Assembly (NCBI GenBank): GCA_024663395.1
Contig: JANFAH010000026.1
Coordinates: 310,001-374,000 of the forward strand
Direction: 5' to 3'
Source of the DNA: Pisolithus tinctorius
Lineage: Eukaryota; Basidiomycota; Agaricomycetes; Boletales; Pisolithaceae
DNA: 64,000 nucleotides
In this document: positions 21,589 through 31,349 of the stretch, in pieces
Numbering within the stretch: position 1 is the stretch's first letter
Layout of the letters: each line of letters opens with the position of its first letter
Translations under genes and position numbers: made by a program
Notes under the pieces: model-generated
Seen by the model: only the letters and a program-made list of their open reading frames with translations
Databases searched by the model: none
Told to the model about the DNA's origin: nothing

Positions 21589-22136
21589 TACTGTGCTCCA
21601 ACACAAGGAGGCCCTAACATATGAACAAAATCTCAGTACTACAATCCATTGGATACCATACATTGTGTGGGGTGTGCAATTTCATGTTTTTGATATGTTT
21701 TGAAAGTCTCTGCAATTTTTTGCACCTTTTCCCACACTCTCTGGAGGATTGTTTCAGTTCCCCAGTGCTCTCCCCTGAATGGATGAGTTTGGGAATGTTG
21801 TGGTGACTGCCAATCAGTATTACAGTGCTGCCTAGATAGTCAGAATAGCAGTAAACAGCCTAGAACATGATGACACCCCTAAATACCAGCAGGAAGAGAT
21901 CATGGCACAACACCTCAAGGTGTCTGCCCCACATAATGAGCTGTTGATACAGTTTAGGTACAGAACCATCCTCAAAGCTAGTTCCTTTTTCAAGTGCCCA
22001 TGTCAAATATATCAAAAGTGCAAACACTTTTTTTGTTTAAGCCCCTAAGATACTTTCCAGTTGTTCTGAGCCATTCAGGCACTTCATGGATGATCAAATT
22101 ACATGCAAATACACTTGTTGTGACCACTATGCCTTT

Positions 22137-23975
22137 CACCTCCAATTCATGATGGAATGGTGTGCATGGAAAACTGCTGTTGAGTGGGTGCTGAGGATAT
22201 GACATCCACACAAAACAGATAGGTGGATGGCCAGTGATAGCTTGATTCATGCAGCACACAGTCAGGCTGCAGCCTGCTGCATCTGGGTCACTGAAATCAC
22301 CTCCAATTCATGTGGAAATGGTGTCTGCAGAAAGCCACTGTTGAGGGGGTGCCAGGGATACCACATCTGCTCAATACAGATTGGTGGATGGCTCACAACA
22401 GTTGGATGAATGGCACATACATCCAGGGTGCACCTTGCAGGATCTTGCTCACTCAAATCAGCACCAATGCATGCTGGAATGGTGTGCATGGAAAGCCACT
22501 CTTCAGCAGGTGCTGGGGATACCACATCTGCTCAATGCAGATGGGCAGATGGCTGGCAATAGTCTGATTAATACCAAATACATCCAGGGTGCAGCTTGCA
22601 AGATCTGGGTCACTCAAATCAGCTCTGATTCTAGCTGGAATGGTGTGCATGGAAAGCCACTGTTCAGCAGGTGCTGGGGATACTGCATCTGCTCAATACA
22701 GATGGGTGTATGGCTGGCAATAGTCTGATTAATGGAACATACATCCCAGGTGCAGCTTGTGAGGTCTGGGTCACTCAAATCAGCTCCAATTCATGCCAGA
22801 ATGGTGTCCATGGAAGGCCACTGTTGAGCAGGTGCCAAGGATACCACAGCTGCTCAATACAGATGGGTGGATGGCTGGCAATACTCTGATTATTGGGACA
22901 TACATCCCAGGTGCCACTTGTGAGGTCTGGGTCACTCAAATCAGATCTGATTCATGCTGGAATGGTATCCATGGAAAGCCACTGTTGGGGGGTGCTGGGG
23001 ATGCTGCATCCACTCAATGTGGATGGGCAGATGGCTGGCAATAGTCTGATTAATACCAAATACACCAAGGGTGTGGCTTGTGAGATCTGGGTCACTCAAA
23101 TCAGCTCCAATTTATGCTGGAACAGTGTCCATGGAAAGCTGCTGTTCAGCAGGTGCCAGGGATACCACATCTGCTCAATACAGATGGGCAGAAGGCTGGC
23201 AATAATCTGATTAATGGGACATACATCCTGGGTGTAGCTTGTGAGGTCTGGGTCACTAAAATCAGCTCCAATTCATGCCAGAATGGTGTCCATGGAAAGC
23301 CACTGTTGAGGGGGTGCCAGGGATGCCACATCTGCTCAATGTGGATGGGCAGATGGCTGGCAATAGTCTGATTAATGCCAAATACACCAAGGGTGCAGCA
23401 TGTGAGGTCTGGGTCACTCAAATCAGCTCCAATTCATGCCAGAATGGTGTCCATGGAAAGCCACTGTTGAACAGGTGCCATGGATACTGCATCCACTCAA
23501 TACAGATGGGTGGAAGGCTGGCAATAGTCTGATTAATGGGACATACATCCCAGGTGCAGCTTGTGAGGTCTGGGTCACTCAAATCAGCTCCAATTCATGC
23601 CAGAATGGTGTCCATGGAAAGCCACTGTTGAGCGGGTGCTGGGGATGCTGCATCCACTCAATAAAGATGGGTGGATGGCTGGCAATAGTCTGATTAATGC
23701 CAAATACATCCAGAGTGCAGCTTGTGAGATTTGGGTCACTCAAATCATCTCCAATTCATTCCAGCATGGTGTCCATGGAAAGCCGCTGTTCAGCAGGTGC
23801 TGGGGATACTGCATCCACTCAATACAGATGGGTGGATGGCTGGAAATAGTCTGATTAATGCCAAATACATCCAGGGTGCAGCTTGTGAGATCTGGGTCAC
23901 TCAAACCATCTCTGATTCATGCCAGCATGGTGTCCATTGAAAGCCACTGTTCAGTGGGTGCCAGGGATACCACAT
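22137..23975. repeat. 161-bp satellite, about 11 units
   Basis: Units repeat at exactly 161 bp over much of the array (for example at 23,114, 23,275, 23,436 and 23,597) with cores ggtgtccatggaaagccactgtt, ggatggctggcaatagtctg and tctgggtcactcaaatcag. The chain of 85-codon frames arises from the period and is not protein coding. It is CpG-free and starts exactly where the FB2 right arm ends. Confidence 0.93.
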
Positions 23976-25300
23976 CCATTAGTGATGGGCCCATCTTTAT
24001 GTTTCAACAGGGTACATCTTACTGGGGCCAGGCCCACCCATATGCTGTGACAATATAAATAATACTACTGAAGGGCCTGTCCATATGTTGTGATGCTATA
24101 CATGAGATTACTGACAGGCCTGTCTTTATGTTTTGTCAGAGGTACATCTTACTGTGGATGGGCCCATCCATATGTTGTGACAATATAAACAATATTACTG
24201 AAGGGCCTGTCCATATGTTGTGACTCTATTCAATGATACTAGTGATGGGCCCATCTTTATGTTTCAACAGGGTACATCTCACTGGGGCCAGGCCTGCCCA
24301 TATGCTGTGACAATATAAATAATAATACTGAAGGGCCCATCCATATGTTGTGATGCTATACATCAGATTACTGACAGGCCCATCTTTATGTTTTGTCAGA
24401 GGTACATCTTACTGTGGATGGGCCCATCCATATGTTGTGACAATATAAATAATATTACTGAAGGGCCCATCCATATGTTGTGACTCTATTCAATGATACT
24501 AGTGATGGGCCTGTCTTTATGTTTTGACAGGGTACATCTTACTGGGGCCAGGCCTGCCCATATGTTGTGACAATATAAATAACACTACTGAAGGGCCCAT
24601 CCATATGTTGTGATGCTATACATGAGATTACTGACAGGCCTGTCTTTATGTTTCGTCAGAGGTACATCTTACTGTGGACAGGCCTGTCCATATGTTGCAA
24701 CAATATAAATAATACTACTGAAGGGCCCAACCTTATGTTGTGACTCTATTAAATGATATTAGTGACAGGCCCATCTTTATGATTTAACAGCAGTACATCT
24801 TACTATTGACAGGCCCATCCATATGTTGTGACATTATGAAATGACATTACTGATGGGCCCATCTTTATGTTGTGACAGGGGTATGGCTTATTATGAACAG
24901 GCCTGTTTATATGTTGTGACACCATAAATGATATTCCTCCTGGGCCTGTCCTTATGTTGTGACCCTCTCCATGTTATGATAGGCAGGCCCACCTTGATGT
25001 TGCAACAGGGGTGTAACCTACTAGGATGGGTCCATCCATGTCTTACAGCAGCTCAGTATTCTTAATTGGTCATGGGCCTGTCTAAATGTTTCAACATCCT
25101 TACCCACCACAGGCCCTCCCATATGTTGTGGTAATGCACTTACAGGCCTGTACATATGTTGCTCTCACTTTAGTCCCTTGGGCCTGTCCATGTGTACTGG
25201 CTAATCTATTCAGGTGGGCCTGTCTTGGGGTCTATATAAGTGTTGGTGTTTTGGCACACAGGCTGCCCATGTGTTGTGACTAAGTGTGACTACACTATGT
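23976..25300. repeat. 260-bp higher-order satellite built on CATATGTTGTGAC
   Basis: About 65-bp subunits (gggcccatccatatgttgtgac plus AT-rich spacer) are organised in higher-order repeats of exactly 260 bp starting near 23,981, 24,241 and 24,501, then degrade to about 25,300. A diverged, inverted relative is at about 42,770-43,470, starting with the same edge sequence (gcacacaggctgcccatgtgttgtgactaagtgtgactac in reverse complement). Confidence 0.9.
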
Positions 25301-26711
25301 GGTCGAAAAACCAAGTAGCTGTCTACAGAACATAGCCAGCCACCTCCTAGGGCCATAGGTCATCTACAAAGCCTGCTACAACAGTGCCTGAGCCTGGAAT
25401 CACCTCAAAAGTACAAGTTAGCTCCAAAGCACCCCAAGCCATCATATTGCACCAGCTATAGCCTCTCCCTTGGAAATTGGGACACCAAATCAACCTATGG
25501 GAAGGATAGTGTCAGTACGAGAGGCAACAAGGGTGGAGGAGGCAACGAGTGTAGAGGGCCAACACACAGTCAGCAAGGCTGCAGAGGTCTGTCAGAACGA
25601 TCAACAACAGACTGCTTACAAATCAAATGCACATGTGCACAGCAACTCTGTGCCACACAAAAAAGCTATTAACAGCTTGAATGTTGGCCCCAGAAGTGCT
25701 GCCAATGCAAATCCCTCACCTACAACATATCTACACAAGGTGTTACATGAAGGGTATGGATTTATTTTTCAAACCATGACTTGCTGAGGGGACATGTTGG
25801 AACATACTGCTGTTCTGTACAGCAAGCATGGCTTATGTAATAATTCCATACATTTTAGCCACTTCATTTTTTCCTTGTACCTCAGACTTTGTCCTACTGT
25901 GAAGACTAAGGTAATATTCCTTACTGGTATTATACCCTACTTTTACTTACCAGCTTGAGTAGTTTTCACACTCTAGGTTGGTTAATAATATAGACTTCAT
26001 ACTACTTTGAAGACTGAGTTTTCACACTCTAGTTTGCCCTGCAACCTTAGCCCCTTCTCAAAAGGGATACTGTCATATACTGAGAAACTCATACCTCAGT
26101 CCTACACCCTGAACACCAAACCAATGCCAAACACTAAGACATACTCTGTTTCTCACTATATGTACCTTTCTAGTTAGACTTTGTACTGCCTTCACTTGTG
26201 CCAAGGCAGCATCTGTTACCAGCTCTCCAATCCCTGCCTCCTCACTTAACCTTTAGTTAGTTCCTTGCATCACTATTTAGTCCCTCACCAGTAGCCCCTG
26301 TCTTCAGGTTGCCAGTCTTCAGTATATATACTCTATGTACATTGTACTTAGTTCCACAGTCTGAATCTCAACTTAGTTCACCCCCTAAGCTCCTAGCCTA
26401 AGACCAAGTCAGCCCTCAGCTTTTGCTCCTGATCCCCCTCAGCTCCCTCTAACTTCAACCTGGCTTGCACAAGGGTCTAGTGCACGAGCTAAGACCAAGG
26501 GTTGTCACATCAGCTCTCAGCCTTCAGCCTTCGACCCCCAATCTTGACACGGACTTAACACATCATCATTATCAAGTCATTATGGCCGTCTTCTGGCATG
26601 CTTAGCAGATCCATTCCATTGTTTCCGATAGTGCTATAGCAGCGCACGCCGCCGTCGAAATCACGGTTCTACTACCAAGGATGATTGCATCAATAAAGTA
26701 AAACCTATATT
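25301..26711. other. Gene-free stretch with LTR-like remains
   Basis: An ORF at 25,470-25,787 is low in recognisable features and not supported. About 25,860-26,050 is the inverted relative of 16,330-16,530. At about 26,085 a sequence matching aggtatgagtttctcagt of the copia LTR occurs on the minus strand, and a TATA-like agtatatatactc lies at about 26,318. It probably holds an old copia-like LTR, but ends and target duplication could not be fixed. CpG returns at about 26,600, at the start of the gene block. Confidence 0.45.
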
Positions 26712-27511
26712 TTACATGAGTACTAGAGCAATTGTCGAGACAGCTGTGCCCCCGAGCACTGCGTAGCCCGCCCTGTATGCCGACTTCAGAGTCAAGACTG
26801 AGTGCATGTTACCAGCCCTATCAAAAGAAAAGAAAAAAGAACAAAACAATAAACATACCCTTTCCCATGTCCCATGCAAGGTGTCGGAGACCATTTAAAG
26901 AGTGGAAGGTGAAAGGTGCAGCCAGGATGAATTTACCCGCATACTTCACATGTTCAGGTAAACCCGCAATGAACTCGATTATATGCGTGCTATCAAGCGT
27001 GCCAAGTGCGAAGAGATACGCCAAAGAGAAACCGTAGAGCACTGATCACAACTTAAATAAAACATTTTATGCCGCCTTCAAACTGCCGACTCACATGCGC
27101 TAGGGACACCACAAGTGGCACGGTTAGCTATGGAGGAAAGCCATGTTAATTGTGGTTGATAAATGGTAAAGTGAGGGCTTTGAGTCAAGGATGGGTTCAA
27201 CGCGAGTGATTCTTCAAGGTCTGCTTTTGTGCCCTTAATATCCGAGGTAAGGAAACTAGAGGCAAACCGAATTAGTGAATCACCCGAGCTACTGCTAGAG
27301 TACCCACTTTAACGTTCCCCGTAAATTCAAAGCCCCCGCGCGCCCAATATCCTATGACACACCCTGATCGACGGCCTCGTTGACAAGCGAAAGGGCGTGT
27401 GCGTAAGTTTCTTGAGTACTCGTTCCACTGACTGCGCTGCTGCCTCGTCTTGGAATTTGTCGAGAATGGTAGTTGCAGTAAAGTCTGCAGAATTGTTGCA
27501 TTAGTACGCAT
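26712..27511 (-). CDS. sdh3: Succinate dehydrogenase cytochrome b subunit (Sdh3/SdhC)
   Basis: Membrane anchor of mitochondrial complex II. Well-supported exons are 27,095-27,255 (SPHFTIYQPQLTWL, SSIANRAT), 26,859-27,041 (LLYGFSLAYLFALGT, FHSLNGLRHLAWDMGK, with the conserved H-x-x-N-G-x-R-H motif) and 26,712-26,796 (YAVLGGTAVSTIALVLM). Introns are GT-AG and keep frame. Three hydrophobic segments are visible, as expected. The first exon is uncertain: 27,363-27,511 starts with ATG, has a basic N-terminus suited to mitochondrial import and joins in phase by a GT donor, but the same DNA encodes a tom70 exon in another frame. Without it the start is missing. Confidence 0.82.
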
Positions 27512-27900
27512 GTTCAGACAAATGCTGGGCGAACGAAAGCTTTATTCCAGGTATCGTACTCACCTCTGAGAGCCTCTGCGTACCGACTAAGAGCCTCGAG
27601 AGCGTTGGCACGCCTGTTCAAGGCTTTGATATAGTTCACGTCATGCCAGAGAGCCGCATCGCAGTCCACTATAACAAGCTCAAATTGCAGCGGTGACATG
27701 TTCAAGTAACCTTAACCGCAGACACATTTCAGTAATGAAGACAGAATAGCCAGGGAAAAAGTTACGAACACGCAGCTCGGTTACTGTGAAATACAGGCTC
27801 AGGTTTCGGAGGGACTTGGATGGCTTGGGTATATAGCTCTGCTGCCTGAGTGAACCTCCGACCGGGACTTGAGATGCGGCCAGCCATCTTGGCATACTCA
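27330..27900 (-). pseudogene. tom70: tom70 remnant (TPR import receptor)
   Basis: Three exons read through correctly placed introns: 27,770-27,900 (FTQAAELYTQAI, KPEPVFHSNRAAC), 27,564-27,710 (YLNMSPLQFELV, DCDAALW, KALNRRANALEALSRYAEALR) and about 27,340-27,484 (DFTATTILDKFQDEAAAQSV, ERVLKKL). This is the first TPR region of Tom70. The N-terminal membrane anchor and everything after the third exon are missing: the fragment is wedged between the nup84 stop codon and sdh3. About 120 residues are kept of a protein usually near 600. It could be a remnant left by gene fusion or deletion. Confidence 0.7.
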
Positions 27901-30797
27901 TGCCCCAACTTGAATCACCCTAAACGAATCGGATCCTCCACTCTCCATTCCAGAGATCACAGCCTGCCTCACGACGCCCAGATACTCTCCTAACCTCCGC
28001 CCATCCGGCTGCAGGAAATCGTCGTAGAGTTTGTACCTTGAATCAGCGACGATTTTGGCGAGTACCAGGGCGACGCAGAGGTTCCTGTATTATTTTATGG
28101 CACGTGCGCAGGTCAGACCTTTTCCTGCGTGGGGTGACGGTAGTGGACGAACCCTGGGATGTGTTCCCTTGACGAGTACAACATGACATGTAACCGAAGG
28201 ATCAGCTCCGGCACATATATCTGTCTCACCCTCAACATCTCCAGGTGTCTTCGATCCACTGCAGATAATGAGATATCAACACAGCCGCATTATCGCTAAA
28301 AGGGGAGATGCGCGCACCTCCTCCATCCGCTGTTTGCTCAGGAAGCATTCGATCTTCCGTCAACAATTTCACGATCGCTTCATAACATTGTTCGATGAGT
28401 CCCTGTTCAAAAGCGAGCGATTCAGCACCAGTCACGAAGAAAAAGAGAAAGGCATCACCCAACCTTATAATCTCTCAACCACTCCGCTCTCGTATCCTTA
28501 TTCATCAGCGATACCTCCAGCGAGCGACACTCCGTTACACGATAGAGAAATTCCCAAATATTAAAGAATTGTCGATAATGAAGGTACCCCGTCGCACGAT
28601 CTTCGGGTTCACTGATCGCCGCGATTTCGGGAGGGAGCATGTCGAGAAGCTTTCGGGCGAGGTTGACGCGCCTGGTGCCTGTGCGAATGATGGTTAGGAG
28701 GGGTATGCCGCAAGTTTGGGGTGATGAAGGGTGAGGTACCGAGGAAATACCGTAAGATGACTGTTGCCTGCTCGAGGGCTGTATCATATGTAGCTTCCAT
28801 AGATGATGTCCATTCTATCGAACGCAGAAGTAGCATTTCCACGTTCGAAGGTTCAGGTTGCAACACAATAATAGACGGTAAGGGTCCCCTGAGTGGTGGA
28901 AGATGCTGGAGAATGTCAATTCACACGTCGCTCAGAACAGTAAGGACAAAACAAAAACGCACCTCAAACGCTTTTTCGATCATCCGTTCAGCCGTGACAA
29001 TGGCAACGGTTTTGACGTCTAGCCCGTGTTCGCGGGCGCGTGTCAGAGCCAGTCGTCGTTCTTTGATGTCCGCCGAGAGATCGAGGGACGTGAGGAACAT
29101 GGCGTATCGCTCTACAGCGTTGTCACTCAGCGCACCGGCATACATGGTTATGAGTTCTCTTTGGCCAGCAGCCTGGATGACACGATGGGACTCAGTCCAA
29201 CATTGGACCATGTGACGTAGGACTGACCTCTAGCACCTGGAGATATGCCTCCAGAACAACTTGAGTGGCCAGCGGTGGTGAATCTCGATCATTCGCAGAA
29301 AGAGACATAAGCATAAGTGGGCAAAGAAACGGGTCATAGTTGGGTACCTGATGCACTGTCAGAGCAATCACTAAAAATGCAGTAGCGGGACGCACTCGGA
29401 TGAGTCTGGGTCGTATATGCCATCTCTTAAACCAGTTGCAAAGGTGTCGAGCAGTGGCTGTATGCGGTTAAAGATGATGGCAAGTTGAGATACATGAAAG
29501 GCGTTGTCCGCCGGAGGTCTGTCAAAAAGTGGGTGAGAGCAAGGAAGAGGGTATACGAATCTTACCCGTCCTGGGCCACCACTCCGTCTAGCGTTTCTAG
29601 CACAGAAGTAACTGCCTTCTGCCACTCTTCTTCCTCCTCTTCGTCTGCGCCATTCAAAGGCGCTGGCATCTCCTCAAGTGCTGCTAAAGCGCCCTCCCAA
29701 AAGCACCCTTTGAGCTTTAACATTTCTGAGCTTTGCTTCTCTTCGCAGAGAATGCTGATTTGGACCCAAAGATGATCTTCCCAGGTGCGACATGCCGACC
29801 TGAGGACGGTGAACGTCTGCGGCGCAGGAGTGATAAACGACTCGCTCCGGATCTGAGAGGTACTGTTCATTCGCTTCGCACTGCATCAATTCCACACACA
29901 AAGATCAAATGGAGACTGTGCAGACATACCTATCGCTCGCCATTGGAACAACAACGACCCTCGAATACTAGCAGCTCTCCATGGCTGGGGTGCTCTGCGA
30001 CATAGCTCGACCGCGTCGTCAAGCCGTCCAGCTCGAATGAACGAATAGATAGCTTGCGCGAGTGATTTTTCGAATGCCTATGGCGGACCCATGATTCGTG
30101 ATCCAGTATAAGCAGACACAGAATTGCATACCGCGTCATCAGCAGCGAGTGTTTTCCCATCTCCTCGATTGACTGCATCCGGATCCATCTCTCTCACCAG
30201 ACCCTCCCTCGCACCCGCACCTGTCCTCAATCCCTGCATCACGTTATACTTTGTAAACTTCCAGTATCCAGTCGTAACTTCGGGATGCTGAACTGTGGAT
30301 GCTGTTTCATGTAGCCACTCTCGGACGACGACGAGCTCAGACAAGAGGGGTGAAGCGTGCATGATTGCCTGTGCGAGGGTGGATGTGGGCGTGAATGGGT
30401 TCTGTGCGAGGAGGGTTTGGGGGTGGATGTGTGATGCGGGTTCCATTTTGCGTGCGCTATACCAAGGTCAGCGACGGGGTGCTCGTGTTCGACGGCGCGC
30501 ACCTACGGCATCAAGGCCTGCAAGAGTCCCCATGTATTGGCTTCCATGCGCAGAGCGTCCAACTCTGCTTGTGAGACATCAGCCGATGCTGTACGCTCGA
30601 GCTCGTCGATTCTAATAGCGTGACCAGGGTGAGTGAGGTTGGACGCGGACGAGACACGCAACGTACTTGTCGCGACACAGATGCCGCAATCTTGGAGCAA
30701 AGCCAGTTGAGGGGTCCAGCAGAGCTGCAAGGTCGTCTTTGAGGCCCTGGCATGTTGTGAGGACCTCTGCACAGGCTGCGTACAGCGAGTCTGACAT
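27898..30797 (-). CDS. nup84: Nuclear pore protein Nup84/Nup107
   Basis: Scaffold subunit of the Y-complex of the nuclear pore. It starts MSDSLYAACAEVL at 30,797; exons then carry EANTWGLLQALMP, LLSELVVVREWLHET, TTGYWKFTKYNVMQGLRTG, LVREMDPDAVNR, HLWVQISILCEEKQ, LATQVVLEAYLQVLE, VIQAAGQRELITMYAGAL, VERYAMFLTSLDLSADI, LLLRSIEWTSSMEATYDTAL, ILRYFLG, LHYRQFFNIWEFL and the C-terminus DDFLQPDGRRLGEYLGVVRQ ending VIQVGA. Many short introns; I saw no lesion in the exons read. Its start lies only 63 bp from the atl1 stop, same strand. Exact exon ends need transcript data. Confidence 0.85.
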
Positions 30798-30860
30798 ATT
30801 ATTTGTGGTGGTCAAGTTGTGAAGATGACTGCACAAGTATGTACACTATTGTGATAAGCC

Positions 30861-31331
30861 TCACGCCCCCCACTCGTCAACGGACTCGACCTCAGATGGA
30901 ATAACAGCATGATCAGGGAACCACCCCCATCTGGTGAACTCGATGCGCGACTCTCCAAGTATGCCAGTGCAGACAGACACCCCCTCGCCTTCGAGAGCAC
31001 GTTTCTGGAGTGCACCCAGTCCGCTGTGGTCGGCTACGATGCCAGAGGTGGATATGACCCGGTGCCAGGGTGCACTTGAGGATGTTTGACCGAATAGTTT
31101 GACCACTGAGGATATTCAGACAGGTCAAGGAGACGAATGCAGAGGGGACGTACGTTGGTTGACACGTCTGGCTTGACGAGGTGCACCGGCCAATTTAGCG
31201 ATATGCCCGCACGATGTAACCTTCTGCGGGGGAATCAACTGGATAAGATTGTAAACCTGCCCACAGTCAGCATGACTCGAGGAAGATGCGTATGTACGTA
31301 CGCAAGCATTGAACTGGGCTGCGTCGTCCAT
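30861..31331 (-). CDS. atl1: Alkyltransferase-like DNA-binding protein (Atl1)
   Basis: Atl1 proteins bind O6-alkylguanine in DNA and hand it to nucleotide excision repair. Three exons with two GT-AG introns encode MDDAAQFNAC, YNLIQLIPPQKVTSCGHIAKL (helix-turn-helix and Tyr/Arg base-flipping region of the MGMT C-terminal domain), then APWHRVISTSGIVADHSGLGA, LEGEGVSV and RIEFTRWGWFPD. Trp stands where MGMT has the acceptor Cys (PCHRV becomes PWHRV), the mark of the alkyltransferase-like class. Length near 110 residues fits. The large inverted duplication begins inside this gene, and its start is less than 30 bp from the divergent urb2-like pseudogene. Confidence 0.9.
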
Positions 31332-31349
31332 CTGACGGGTGCGAGGGGA

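Larger units (their letters stand above)
15628..22136. mobile_element. Foldback element FB2, split by a copia insertion
   Basis: About 505 bp at 15,628-16,135 recur in reverse complement at 21,630-22,136. Without the copia element and its target duplication, the original was about 1.5 kb: two arms around roughly 490 bp. Arm sequence around aaaacatatcaaaaacat resembles the inner arms of FB1, so FB1 and FB2 are probably related. The right end runs directly into the 161-bp satellite. No transposase is seen. Confidence 0.65.

Noticed and set aside
15628..22136. The inverted arms around copia as its terminal inverted repeats
   Set aside because: The copia element has its own direct LTRs and target duplication inside; the arms belong to the interrupted element.
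22226..24058. A ladder of 60-115-codon ORFs with near-identical sequence
   Set aside because: They recur every 161 bp with the satellite; the period is not a multiple of three, and the frames overlap each other.
25470..25787. 105-codon ORF as a gene
   Set aside because: No domain, no conserved second copy, no splice context, and it lies in satellite-flanking CpG-poor DNA.
26070..26510. A well-defined solo LTR from tgtcatatac to gttgtcaca
   Set aside because: Ends resemble LTR termini, but flanking 5-bp sequences do not match, so only a general LTR-like remark is kept.
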